Shown here in pieces: positions 10,481-23,000 of a stretch of DNA of 64,000 nt (its first letter is position 1; every line of letters begins with the position of its first letter). Source of the stretch: Leguminivora glycinivorella (taxonomy: Eukaryota > Arthropoda > Insecta > Lepidoptera > Tortricidae); the NCBI RefSeq assembly GCF_023078275.1, contig NC_062990.1, forward strand, positions 1,567,501 to 1,631,500, read 5' to 3'. Below the pieces are notes generated by a model. The model saw only the letters and a list, made by a program, of their open reading frames with translations. It did not search any database and was not told the DNA's origin. The position numbers were made by a program, and so were the translations under genes.

Positions 10481-11068
10481 AAAAACCGGCCAAGAGCGTG
10501 TCGGGCCACGCTCAGTGTAGGGTTCCGTAGTTTTCCGTATCTTTCTCAAAAACTACGGAACCTATCAAGTTCAAAACAATTTTCCTAAAAATTCTTTATA
10601 AAGTTCTACTTTTGTGATTTTTTTCATATTTTTAAACTTATGGTTCAAAAGTTAGAGGGGGGGGGGACGCACTTTTTTTTCCTTTAGGAGCGATTATTTC
10701 CAAAAATATTAATATTATCAAAAAACGATCTTAGTAAACCCGTATTCATTTTTAAATACCTATCCAACAATATATCACACGTTGGGGTTGGAATGAAAAA
10801 AAATATCAGCCCCCACTTTACATGTAGGGGGGGTACCCTAATAAAACATTTTTTTCCATTTTTTATTTTTGCACTTTGTCGGCGTGATCGATATACATAT
10901 TGGTACCAAATTTCAGCTTTCTAGTCCTAACGGTTACTGAGATTATCCGCGGACGGACGGACGGACGGACGGACGGACGGACGGACGGACGGACGGACGG
11001 ACGGACGGACGGACAGACAGACATGGCGAAACTATAAGGGTTCCTAGTTGACTACGGAACCCTAAAAA
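10481..11068 (+). mobile_element. Microsatellite-bearing repeat (AAAAACCGGCC...CCCTAAAAA)
   Basis: The copy runs from AAAAACCGGCCAAGAGCGTG to ACGGAACCCTAAAAA. It holds a G9 tract and a (GGAC)n array at about 10952-11013. Family members are at 13964-15040, 17376-17832, 32490-32540 (5' end only) and 35400-35955. No coding capacity is seen. Confidence 0.75.
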
Positions 11069-11329
11069 GGAACGTGACCTAGATGGCGATATACCTTTAT
11101 TTAACATTTTAACACATATCAAGCTAAGAATATGGACCAAATTGTCAAAACTGAGGTTCAAAAGTTTTAAGCCTGCGTGGAGAGATGGCAGTCTATGCAC
11201 TGTGATTACATATTTTACTTTGACAGTCTCTCTATGTATAATACTCGATCCTCTTTGGTATGGTCTAGTGTTATTTGGCTGCGATTTTCTTCAAGGTGAA
11301 ATGTTACAAAGAAATCCCTAAGACCAGTG

Positions 11330-11446
11330 ACCCGTTTCTCGAAAGGTACAAGCCTTGTATTACAAGTGTGTTTCCATGACAACCCATACGATTTGACAGT
11401 TCGCGCACTTGTAATACAAGGCTTGTACCTTTCGAGAAACGGGCCC
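11330..11446. mobile_element. Foldback MITE (CCCGTTTCTCGAAAGGTACA), copy 1
   Basis: Arms CCCGTTTCTCGAAAGGTACA...TACAAGTG and their inverse enclose a loop of about 45 nt. It is nearly identical to 21517-21633. Confidence 0.75.
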
Positions 11447-11593
11447 CAGCGTATCAATCATGCTGCCAATTTTATCACTTATCCACGTGGATAAGACATC
11501 TGTCACTCTCACACTGACATACTTGCCAAAGCGTGACGGATGCTTTATCCACGTGGATAAGTGATAAAATTGGCAGCACGATACGCCGGCTGG
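11447..11593. mobile_element. Foldback MITE (TGCTGCCAATTTTATCACTT)
   Basis: Arms at 11461-11494 and 11545-11578 are exact inverses around TTATCCACGTGGATAA motifs, and CAGCGTATC/GATACGC extends the pairing outward. It abuts the previous MITE. Confidence 0.7.
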
Positions 11594-11721
11594 TATCACA
11601 CTGCTTTTACCGTAATCTCTTATGATTATTTTGGTTTGGTCTCATCTACTTCCTTATATTATACTCCCTTACTCTTAAAACCTAATATTTAATAACCTAA
11701 TATTTATAAACCGAAAACTAC

Positions 11722-12003
11722 TCGCGGGTTCGAACCCCGGCTCGCACCAATGAGTTTTTCGAATTTTATGTGCGAAATGTCATTTGATATTTGCCAGCTT
11801 TTCGATGACGCAAAACATCCTAAAAAACCGGACTAATTCGAATAAGGTCTTAGTTTACCCTTCAGGTTGGAAAGGTCAGATGGCAGTCGCTTTCGTAAAA
11901 ACTAGTTCCTACTCCAAATCTTGGGATTAGTTGTCAAAGCGGACCCCAGGCTCCCATGAGCCGTGTCAAATGCCGGGATAACGTAAGCAGGATGATGATG
12001 AAA
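11722..12003 (+). mobile_element. HaSE-like SINE, 5'-truncated
   Basis: It starts within the tRNA-like head at GCGGGTTCGAACCCCGGCTC and runs through the body to the GGATGATGATG tail. Confidence 0.75.
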
Positions 12004-12304
12004 TGAAACGTCAAAACTACTCTTTGATCCATCTAATCATGAACCAAAAGGTCATCTAATTAACTCTAGACTGTATCAATTAGAAGTCATAAATGCATCG
12101 CCAGTCGTTGAGTGTAGCCTTCGAAATAAATGTGTAACGTTTTCGCGACGTGGGAAGCTGAGAGGTGTGGCGATACCTTTACAGTGTTTGGTGTACATTG
12201 CTTCTTACTCTAAAAAGTCCTAATAAATATGTTAAGAACCCAGAGCCGCCAGACCTTCCTCATTTTCTAAAGGATGAAACTTTGGGATAATGTAGAGTTC
12301 GTAT
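12004..12304. other. No feature recognised
   Basis: No reading frame or element ends were identified between the two SINEs. Confidence 0.4.
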
Positions 12305-12545
12305 CGTTCTGTCTGGCGTAGTCGGTAGTGACCCTGCCTGCTATGCCGCGGTCCCGGGTTCGAATCCCGGTAAGGGCATTTATTTGTGTGATGAGCATAG
12401 ATATTTGTTCCTGAGTCATGGGTGTTTTCTATGTATATAAGTATTTGTGATTTGTTGTCTGAGTACCCACAGCACAAGCCTTCTTGAGCTTACCGTGGGA
12501 CTCAGTCAATCTGTGTAAGAATGTCCTATAATATTTATTATTTAT
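12305..12545 (+). mobile_element. GACCGGTCTGG-family SINE
   Basis: The full-length pattern is present from GTCTGGCGTAGTCGGTAGTG through GGTTCGAATCCCGGTAAGGG to CTGTGTAAGAATGTCCTATAATATTTATT. Confidence 0.8.
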
Positions 12546-12736
12546 TATCTTTGGCACCAAGTAATGTACGCAAACCAACTAGGTAACTGCTTTTAAACAG
12601 GCACTACAGCTTTAAACGGCTAGTTAGATTGAGTTACGGTCTCCAAAGGTCTCCTAATTTCGCATGACTCGGATGCACATAAATAACTACGTTCGTGTTT
12701 AGAATCTATGCGTCTTTGATGGGAACTGTGGTTTTA

Positions 12737-12872
12737 CGCCGTGGCTTGCGTGGGCGACGGCCGCGCGATGGTCGCGCGACGGTGATGCGTCGCATACGAC
12801 ATCAAAACTTACCGATATGGAAGTAGACGATGCGATGAGACGCGATGGCGACCCACGCAAGACACGGCGAGA
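12737..12872. mobile_element. Foldback MITE (CTTGCGTGGGCGAC)
   Basis: The GC-rich ends GTGGCTTGCGTGGGCGACGG and CGACCCACGCAAGACAC are inverse. It is a relative of 1857-2004. Confidence 0.65.
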
Positions 12873-12944
12873 ACCTCTTGATTTTCTTGACCGAGCAAAA
12901 GCGGAGCAGTTTGATTCAATACTTTCAGCTTGGGGAAAAGGCTG

Positions 12945-13183
12945 ATAATTCACGATATTTGACGCGTAATTGACGCGTGATTGTCGCTAGATGTAAGTTG
13001 TAACTCCATACATCAGTAAATGCGGGTTATTTGTATAGGCATAGTTAAGTGACATCTAGCGACAATCACGCGTCAATCGCGCGCCAAATAGCGCAAAAAC
13101 TAGTGTCTACGCCAAATCTTGGGATTAGTTGTCAAAGCCGTGGAAAATGCTGGGATAACGCAAGGGGGATGATGATGATGATG
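12945..13183. mobile_element. Foldback MITE followed by SINE 3' fragment
   Basis: 12945-13090 is a palindrome (GTGATTGTCGCTAGATGT/ACATCTAGCGACAATCAC). 13092-13183 is the last part of a HaSE-like SINE ending in GATGATGATGATG. Confidence 0.6.
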
Positions 13184-13277
13184 CAAATCTATGGTTAAGA
13201 GTTAGATGTTCAGTTAGACCCCTTGTGTTTCTATTTTAGCAATGTTTCATAATGATGTCGAAGGCAATGCTTTTTAA

Positions 13278-13510
13278 CCCCCGACGCAGAAACGACGGGG
13301 TGTTATAAGTTTGACATGTATGTTTGTCTCTCTCTGTGTGTGTCTGTCTGTTGCATCGTAGCTCTCGGACGGATGAATCGATTTAGATTTAGTTTCTTTT
13401 GTCTGAAAGCTGAGTTAGTCGGGTCGGGAGTGTTCTTAGCCATGTTTCATGAAAATCGGTCGACTATATCGCTGTCGGAGTTTTTTTCCAAATTTTAATT
13501 TTGTGGTTAG
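13278..13510 (+). repeat. Dispersed repeat (ACCCCCGACGCA...GGTTAGGTTA)
   Basis: It shares AACCCCCGACGCA(G/A)AAACGACGG, the GTCTGTCTG microsatellite, GCTGAGTTAGTCGGG and the end TTTAATTTTGTGGTTAGGTT with 36388-36605. A tail fragment recurs at 46943-46975. Confidence 0.7.
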
Positions 13511-13963
13511 GTTATGCCTAGCGAATAAGCACTTCATTCGACACAGGTTACAACATGGTAACACCTGACATAGGTTACTTGATTCATTGGTAACATTTTC
13601 ACTGTGTCCCATAAATTAGAAATGTCACTAAAACTCTCACATTTCAGCAAATGTCGAGAGATATTTGGCAACCGTATGTGTTAAACTTTGGTTAAACCTG
13701 TCAGTTAAGTGATTTTTTTTTTCAGGTTTTCAGCCCATCGCCCACATCACAATGTAACTCATATCCCACAGTCGACATACGACACCCACGGGAGGAAAGG
13801 GGGTGGTGAAACTCTTAACCCGTCACCACGGGTCACAATAATTCAAAAGTGGTTATTTCGTGATATTTTACATCTATCTATTAACTTTAATTTTATATCT
13901 AACTGTAGGTGTATTAATACTTCATTTATAAAAACTAGTAATAATAGAGTAAACAAGTAATAA
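13511..13963. repeat. Family R1 fragment and unassigned DNA
   Basis: 13733-13835 carries the distal part of family R1 (CATATCCCACAGTCGACATA, GGGGGTGGTGAAACTCTTAA). The rest shows nothing recognisable. Confidence 0.5.
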
Positions 13964-15040
13964 AAACCGGCCAAGAGCGTGTCGGGCCACGCTCAGTGTA
14001 GGGTTCCGTAGTTTTCCGTATTTTTCTCAAAAACTACTGAACCTATCAAGTTCAAAATAATTTTCCTAGAAAGTCTTTATAAAGTTCTACTTTTGTGATT
14101 TTTAGGGTTCCGTATTCAACTAGGAACCCTTATAGTTTCGCCATGTCTGTCTGTCCGTCCGTCCGTCCGTCCGTCCGCGGATAATCTCAGTAACCGTTAG
14201 CACTAGAAAGCTGAAATTTGGTACCAATATGTACATCAATCACGCCAACAAAGTGCAAAAATAAAAAATGGAAAAAAATGTTTTATTAGGATACCCCCCC
14301 TACATGTAAAGTGGGGGCTGATATTTTTTTTCATTCCAACCCCAACGTGTGATATATTGTTGGATAGGTATTAAAAAATGAATAAGGGTTTACTAAGATC
14401 GTTTTTTGATAATATTAATATTTTCGGAAATAATCGCTTCTAAAGGAAAAAAAAGTGCGTCCCCCCCCTCTAACTTTTGAACCATATGTTTAAAAAATAT
14501 GAAAAAAATCACAAAAGTAGAACTTTATAAAGCCTTTCTAGGAAAATTGTTTTGAACTTGATAGGTTCAGTAGTTTTTGAGAAAAATACGGAAAACTGCG
14601 GAACCCTACACTGAGCGTGGCCCGACACGCTCTTGGCCGGTTTTTATTTTCATATTTTTTAAACATATGGTTCAAAAGTTAGAGGGGGGGGGGACGCACT
14701 TTTTTTCCTTTAGGAGCGATTATTTCCGAAAATATTAATATTATCAAAAAACGATCTTAGTAAATCCTTATTCATTTTTAAATACCTATCCAACAATATA
14801 TCACATGTTGGGGTTGGAATGAAAAAAAATATCAGCCCCCACTTTACATGTAGGGGGGGTACCCTATTAAAACATTTTTTTCCATTTTTTATTTTTGCAC
14901 TTTGTTGGCGTAATTAATATACATATTGTTACCAAATTTCAGCTTTCTAGTGCTAACGGTTACTGAGATTATGCTCGGACGGACAGACAGACATGGCGAA
15001 ACTATAAGGGTTCCTAGTTGACTACGGAACCCTAAAAACA
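13964..15040. mobile_element. Self-nested microsatellite-bearing repeats
   Basis: A plus-strand copy (13964-14103 plus 14646-15040) is interrupted by a complete minus-strand copy (14104-14645) of the same family. The minus copy starts AGGGTTCCGTATTCAAC, carries (GTCC)n at 14153-14177 and ends CTCTTGGCCGGTTTTT. The plus copy resumes at the base where it broke off. Together the arms form a very long inverted repeat. Confidence 0.75.
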
Positions 15041-15219
15041 AAACAAATAATTCACATCTTCGCAATCTCGGTTTAGCTGGAGTTGGGAATGGCTGTCGAG
15101 ATTCCTCACATCCTCTGGGTGTATTAATAGAAAGGCATTGTTTTGATTATAATAACGAAAAATTTTGTAATGATAAAGTTTGTGTGAAAAAAGTTTCGGT
15201 AAATGAAATAAAAGTGAGT
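15041..15219. other. Region just past the ImpL2 3' end
   Basis: No feature is seen apart from sequence just beyond the proposed poly(A) site. Confidence 0.4.
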
Positions 15220-17024
15220 GTGGTAATAATAAAACATTTATTTATGTTTTCCAATCACAGGACAGTAACACCCAAACATATACTTAAGTATATTTCGTAA
15301 TTACTTAACCTACTAAAATTAAGTATCAAAATAATATAAATAAAAACTTGTATAATAAAATTAACCTATAGTAATGGCGTTTACATGAATATGATTATGC
15401 TTTTACAGTTCTAGTTTAATTGTAACCGGTTATGGTCAGTTGTAACCAGTTATGGATATTGTCAATTATAGGTAACTTTCCACGGTAGGTATAAGCACAA
15501 TATAATAAAGAGTACTATCGTATGGTATAAGGTATGTATTGTCTTGTTAAGCACATAACAAGTTCTAGGACAAACTTAGGACAAACGATAAAAATACCAT
15601 CTTTTCACAACTCTTTTTAGTCGTTTTTTTGTCTTCCATATTTATTTCAGTCTAGGTAATTAAGGGATTTAAATTTGGCTTTATTTTGGCACATTGTTTG
15701 TTCTATACCTAAATAGAGAAATATTTAAACAGTTATGGTACATTTCAGATTACAATTTACTGTATGTTATAAACACTTTTTCAGAGTAAAGTCCCATAAA
15801 TTTAAGAGTATTTTTTGTCGATGTATGAAGACTATTATTATTTCAACATGGAGCAGGTACTAGATATTTGCCTTTACTTTTCTCATGCCTAATATTCTTA
15901 ACTCAATTAAATTGCGGTTATTAAAAAAACAGCTGTCTATATCTAATACATAATAACGTGAGGAAGGTGACCATTACTGGAAATTAGATATACAGCCTGA
16001 TTCTAATTTAAACATACTTCAAAAATAAGTTATAAATACGATATGCATAGAACTTGTTTTTGACGTGTATTGAAATTAAAATAGGATCTTCAGACAGTTG
16101 TTTAGTTGATAATCGCCATTTTTCACTCAAACATTTTTATGGTAAAAAGTTGAGAGTAGGGTCAGTAATTCCACCATTATTTTCTGACTTTTTAGTAACC
16201 TGCAATAATTTACGATATTGATAAATAAGGGTTATGTAATCAATTTTACTATGGAACCGATCGCGAAAAAAATTGGCTGTTTTTTTTTAAATTTTACTTA
16301 CATAATCCACGGACTGGTCGTTTTTGTAATAATGAAAAAAAAAACAGGGTGGCGTGTAATACCACTTTGCAGGCGACTTTAAAATCTTTCTGTCCATTAC
16401 ACCCTATTTTAATGGTTTGCCCTAAGTTAATCTGTCAAAAAATCGGTTTTTATGTTTAGAATGGATATGTGTCAGATCGCGGCTATTTATCACTATAAAA
16501 TCTCTGAAGATAACTTAATTATATATAAACAAGTAAATGCTTACATTTATAAAATTACAGTACATGTGCCGAAAAAAAGAATAATCATAATTTACTGAAA
16601 ACTACAGACCTCATTTCACAAAAAAACTTCTCAAATGAGAGTATTTACATTAAATAAAATAAAAACTTATTTACCATCGATTATGCTTTTAGCACATTTT
16701 GTGCTTAAATTCAGACACGATATAATTAGCTACTTAATCTAAAATCAAAGCTTACACATACTGTCAAAGACTGGTACAGCGAATGCCCATTACTGGAAAC
16801 ATGTCCCAAGATAGGGACCTTATAGTATAATATGCATTTAAAAGAGCTTTTTCACAGCTTGCAATAAATTAAAAATGCCGTAAGTTTAAAAACAAGGCAA
16901 GTACAATGATTTTAAGCATAACTTAGTCTAATAATAAGTTAATTTTACGTTAATACTTTTAACTATAAATAGGAACATCAATAAGCATCGGCGGGAGTCT
17001 TGGTCGGCGGATTTTGATGGTTTA
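15220..17024 (-). other. ImpL2: Proposed ImpL2 terminal exon: stop codon and 3' UTR
   Basis: A strong acceptor (a long T run then CAG) precedes 17024. Spliced to the phase-0 donor at 19088, the first codon is TAA. The following 1.8 kb holds no repeat I recognise and ends with an AATAAA signal at 15242-15237, so the transcript would end near 15220. If a downstream AG were used instead, the tail would be a few residues longer. RNA reads would settle it. Confidence 0.6.
15237..15242 (-). terminator. Candidate ImpL2 polyadenylation signal
   Basis: AATAAA is seen on the minus strand at the distal end of the repeat-poor 3' UTR. Other AATAAA-like words occur in the UTR, so the site used is an inference. 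Confidence 0.45.
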
Positions 17025-20000
17025 CTGAAAAAAAAAGGAAAAAAAATATTTACAAAATGTACTAATAGGGATAAGCTCGCCTTTGTACATAACCGTTATA
17101 ATTATTCTCTGTACATGTAATTTGTTCTGTACAATAAAGTGTTTACTACTACTACTACTACTACTAATAGTAGGTACATTCCGATACAAGTGCGGAAAAG
17201 AGGAATTTCGAAACGAGTGGCGATAAATTAAGACACGGCCGAAGGGAGTGTTTTGAATCGACACGAATTACGAATTTCCTTTTCGCACGTGTATCGTACG
17301 ACGTTTTTCAGTACAGATGGCCCTCCGAAGTTTCGACCTGACAAAAAATGAACCCCTTATCGAACTAGTGCGTTAAAAAAAACCGGCCAAGTGCGAGTCG
17401 GACTCGCGCACCGAGGGTTCCGTACAAACCTGCAAGGTTTACAATTATTAAAAAAAAATATATTATGTGATGTAACTAAAAATTTATGGTTTTCGTAATT
17501 TTTCCTTTATCTATGCTATAAGACGTTGCTTCGTACCAAATTTCAAGATTCTGAGTTCACGGGAAGCACCCTGTAGGTTTTGATTCCCTTGCAAGTGTCG
17601 AAAATTTGCGGCATAAACGGCTGTATCTTTTGATTGCGTTGGCGTAGAAGTTTGATTTTTTCACAGCTTCAAGGGACAGTAGACCTGAGTAATTGATATA
17701 AATTTCAGCTTCATACCTCCACGCGTTCCTGAGAAAAAGGGTCTTGACAGACGGACGGACGGACAGACGGACAACAAAGTGATCCTATAAGGGTTCCGTT
17801 TTTTCCTTTTGAGGTACGGAACCCTAAAAACACCATCTGCTGTCAAACACATCACGTTGATATGAACTTTAAAGTATATTCATTCACTCAATAACATTTC
17901 TCAAAATGAAAAGGTCTGTCTGTACTGCTGCATAAATGATACTGCTAATGCCATCTAGCGTCGAATAGCGGAACTTTTCCAGTTAGTTGCGCTAGTAACC
18001 ACCTTAGCGCTGGCATCTATAGGTATGCAATAAGATTCTGATTAAAATCGCTTGCAGAAAAAGTTAAGATGAATGGAATTTTGTAACGACATGATAGTGT
18101 TTTGTTATATCTGCAAACTATTATGAAGTGGGTAAGTACATCGTATTTTGCTTGCAGCTTTTGATGAAAAATGAGAAATAAGTAATATTGCAGCCTTTAG
18201 TACCTATAGTATTTATTATTGTAATAAAATTATACAGTCAACAGTCTTAACACTAGAGATGGGCCGAATATTCGGTATTCGGCATATTCGGCAAGTTTTT
18301 CAATGTTCGTATTCGGCCGAATAATTCGGTTGCTTTGCCGAATATTTACCGAATAAACAAAGTAAAAAAATAATGAAGATCTTACGTATTCCTTTGGATA
18401 ATAAGCTCCTATTTTAGTAGCTTTCTAAGGAACTACTAGAAAGAGATAATTGCCTATACGTCAAAATACAAATAAAAAGTTGGAAAAACCGTAGTTTAAG
18501 AGTTGAGAAGACTTTAGAGTTGTTTTAACTAAGTTTTAGTTTAATTCACTAAATCGTAATAACATAATTATGCAGTTCTAGTAACATATGTAACCATTAT
18601 CAATCATTTAATAGTTTTTTCTTAACATCCGCTTTCTAAATATTCGGCCGAATGTTCGGTTCGGGAAGAGCTGAACCGAATGTTCGGCCGAATATTCGTA
18701 TTCGGCAAAGTCCATATTCGGCCCATCTCTACTTAACACCATTTCTTATTGCATAGCAAACTTTACAAATCAGTTCCGCTACTCACCGCTATAACGCTGG
18801 CGTTTCTGCCAGGGGTAGATAATAATTTCTCGCGTACAAATTATACTCTGTCAAACAAGTCTGTCAGTAAATAAGAACAAAGAAAACTGTATGCATCCTT
18901 TTCTTTAGGGTGCTGGAGAAAAGGATACCTATAGTTTTCTTAGTTCTTATTTACTGACAGACTAGTTTGACAGAGTATATAACCAAAATTTATACCAGGG
19001 GTCGACAACCATTTCTCGCTGGCAAATAATAAACAAATGCCAGGGGTCGGCAACAGTTTCTCGAGCGCATTTTTTTTTATTACTTACATGTTTAGGCCTA
19101 GCCGGATAGAGGAAGCTGGAGACTGTAGTCTTTCCGTAAAGGTTCTTGGCGGTGCAGGTGTATTCTCCCATGTCGGTCCAACGGATGTCTTTGATGTAAA
19201 GGTCTCCAGAGCGAAGCACCTGTAGGAAATAATATATATTAAATAAAAATCATGAATTATATTAAATGGGCTAGTACACTATAAGTTAATTGGAAGATCC
19301 GTTTAAGGCATAAGTTCGAATTTGTACTGTTCTTTATTGTAATTTTAGGATAAATAATCTGCATACATATTGCTTATACTTGGTGTTCAAAATTCTACCT
19401 ATAATTCTACCTACCTAACCATATATATTTAAAAGATATGTTTCTCCTCCCCTCGCGCCTCGCCCCGCTCGCGCGGCCCTCTAACTAGTTGTTGACACCT
19501 GACAGACTGTTATAAGACATGTGCAAGAGCGGTTGTGCTTCCTTGGTGAATTGTGGGCCCCGGCCAATCCTCCCTGCGGTTCCTGACTCCCGGGGAGAAG
19601 GTTAGTGCATGTCTTTGACCACCTTGACAGATTTTTGTATTTCTATTTTGCCCCCTCTTGTCCGTTCATAAACACTTGGGTACATTATATATATATATTT
19701 AGTTATGTATTTATAGTTTTTATGTAAGTTTATATTATAAGCTACATATTTATGTATTATACACTCATATATACATTTTCTTTTATTGGATACGTAGGTA
19801 ATTTGATTTGTGTTTCTTGTCACATCTCTATATTGACAATACTGCACTAACTAAAGTTTCTGTTTGGTCCAATGGTTGACTGGTAGAGAATGCCTTAAGG
19901 CATTAAGACCGCCATTTGTACAATTTTATGTCGTGCAATAAAGTTTAAATAAATAAATAAATAAATTACTGTGATTTTTTTGAAGTGAAACTGCTAATGC

Positions 20001-23000
20001 AACTTCCAACTGACAGTTAAACCTTTAACGCTCACTGACCGCGTTAAGCGTTTAACGCTCACCGACAGGCTTAAACGTAGTGTTGCCACTATGATAATAC
20101 TAAAAGAATCGAAAGTTCCCTTACCCTCATCCTAGGGTTGTCATAAATGAGATTATGGTGCTGATCTTGCCAGTAGACTTGAGGCTCAGTAGGGCTGTAA
20201 ACACGGCACGGCAATACGACGTCACTGCCGATGTCTTGGAAGAGTTGGACGTAGTAGGAGGTTATTACTGGCGCTGAGGGGAAGAGGGGGAGGAGAAGGT
20301 TTGCGTCGTCACCTGGAAAAGAAATAAAAATAATTTATTCGTGTCAAGAGAAACAAAAGACAGGTAAAATTTGCCACGAAATGGTCCCAACTCAACATGG
20401 TGTTAGCCTGGGAGGGCTAACGCTGATCTTTCGTCGGGGCCATAGAGATAAAGGCGAAGGCTGAAGACGAAGAATTTAACCGATTCACAACTCATTCTGG
20501 CAGGAATGAAATAAACGAAACTTTGATTGTATGTCGTAACTGTCAGAGCTTCCGTTTTATCTGTCACACACATATATATTCTCAAACACTCATTCGTTAT
20601 GTTAGTGCCAGTGGATCGATTTTTTAATGTCGAAAACACGAATTCGCCATTCAAAAGTCTGTGGAAAGCGACGTAATGCTATTTTTGAAAAAGGACGGCT
20701 AGTAATTTTAAAACTAGTGGTAATGACCACTCGTTTTCGAATCTGTTAGTAGAATTTAAATCGCTAGTAGTGGAGATATTATTAAATGAATTTAACGAAA
20801 TCGAATGGCCGAAATTAAAAAATCGGCCCCCAGCGCTTGTGAATTGTGTATGGATTTATGACTCTTAAAATACGTATTTAAAATGGTTTACAAAATATTA
20901 TGTTAGATGGCGCTATACTTGGGCTACAATACAGACCGAAGTTAGCAATCGTTGATTCTCCGTGGCAACCATATGCAACTGGCTCTGTGCGATGGAGATA
21001 GATAACCACGATACGCTACGGTCAACGATTGCACTCTTCTCTACAGACCCAAAAATGTTGATTTATCCATCGTGCTAACAAAATGTAGTGTATCGTCCAT
21101 AAAGGTCTATATGGTAGCAAAAGGAGGAATGTCCAAAATTTTGACTGGTTTACAAATAAACATTCTAATCGTTTTTCTGTGATTTCACAGATTTCGCCAT
21201 TTCTTTTCTCCCGCGCGCGACGTATAGTCAACCAATTGGAACCACTGTAGAACTATGTCACAGTGACGTTATAAATCAGATTGTAAGAAATCTCTTATTG
21301 CTTGTCATTTTGACATGGTTGTAGAGTGGCCTAGGGTTCCAATTGGTTGACTGTACTAGGTATGTGGTACTTATGGATGTGGGATATTATAAGTCTGTTT
21401 CTTTCAACCCCTTTCTTCTTAGGAGTGACACAGAAACTTGAGCAGTTTCATGTGCTTCCTAGGTACCTCTATAAGGAACACATGTGTAGCTTTATGGAGA
21501 TATGTAACACACCTGGGGCCCGTTTCTCGAAAGGTACAAGCCTTGTATTACAAGTGCGTTTCCATGACAACCCATACGATTTGACAGTTCGCGCACTTGT
21601 AATACAAGGCTTGTACCTTTCGAGAAACGGGCCCCTGGTTCAGCAAAGACAGTGGAAGAAGCCGTCTCAGTAGCGACCTCAGTGGTGGCTACACACGTGA
21701 AGACGTCGCTGCTGACTGCCGCCGGCACCACAAGTGACAGAAACAACACTAGCCAGAGTGACAGAGACAGCCATACCTGGTTCAACAAAGACAGTGGAAG
21801 AGGCCGTCTCAGTAGCGAGCCCAGTGGTAGCCACACACGTAAAAACGTCGCCGCTGACTGCCGCCGACACTACCAGTGTTGACATCAGCCAGGCCATGCT
21901 TGATGGGTACACTGCTTGTATCTCGTTAGTTTCTTCCATGTACTGGAAATAAATGTTAAATTAACTACCTATGCCATTATCTCGACTATTTGATTTATTG
22001 TTTTTTTTTTGGTCTCGGTAAGGACCTAAGGACTCAAGTTCTGACGATTATTTCTCAATTTTATACGTATACATCGTAGATATATTACAGCACCGTCAAG
22101 GTGGGTGCTTGTATGGAAGATCCCAACCAAAACAGCCAATATTTCCACCATAATTATGGATATACCCGTAGCGACATCTACCGTAAGATCTCTCAAAGCT
22201 ACAGAGTTCTGTTCTACTCACGTCAGCAATAGGTTCTCCATTCTTCAACCACTGCACAGTAGGCGAGGGGACACCCATGACTTCACATCGCAATTCTATC
22301 GGCGCTCCGGCAAGATGAGCAGTCTCGGGAGGAGCCTGTTGTATGGATACGAAGTTTCGAGAACGCCTCTTTGTTATGGGAGCCACTGAAATCAAAAGTA
22401 GACATTTTTGAAAATACCTACAATATGAGGCCTTTATGAAGAACATCATAACTTAATCTAAGAATTTAACGGATTTTCTACGAAAAATATCTGCGAAACG
22501 ATAATATTTATTACATAGGCTAACAAATTCTTTGTTCTAAGCTGCTATAACCATGACTTGAGAAGAAAAAAACGTAGAAAAAGTTTAATTACAACTAAGT
22601 TTCGAAGCGGACCACGGGTAATTGTCGTTTGAAACGTCGGAGGTTAATTTTTAAAAACATAATTATACGCAATTAACTTATGTTTCAATTATAATTAAGT
22701 ATTAACACATTCTATTAGGCACCGGCCACATCAGACCGTCGCGTGTCTCGGGGCGCGCAACGGGCGTCCGCGCCACGCCGCTTCAGTGTAATTCAAAAAA
22801 CGCCTCCTCAGTACATTTTGTATAGGAAGGACGTAAGGCGCGCCGCCAAGCGGCGCGGCGCGCGCCCCGCCGCCGCCACGCCACCTGGGGTGCGTCTTAC
22901 GTCTTTCCTATACAAAATGTACTGAGGAGGCGTTTTTGAATTACACTGAAGCGGCGTGGCGCGGACGCCCGTTGCGCGCCCCGAGACACGCGACGCTCTG

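Noticed and set aside
18962..19087. Extension of the last ImpL2 coding exon to a TAG at 18962
   Set aside because: A consensus GTAAGT donor precedes it and the extra 41 residues do not resemble an ImpL2 end. A read-through isoform cannot be fully excluded.
22743..22925. Arg/Ala-rich 60-codon frame
   Set aside because: It lies entirely within the GC-rich foldback in ImpL2 intron 1.
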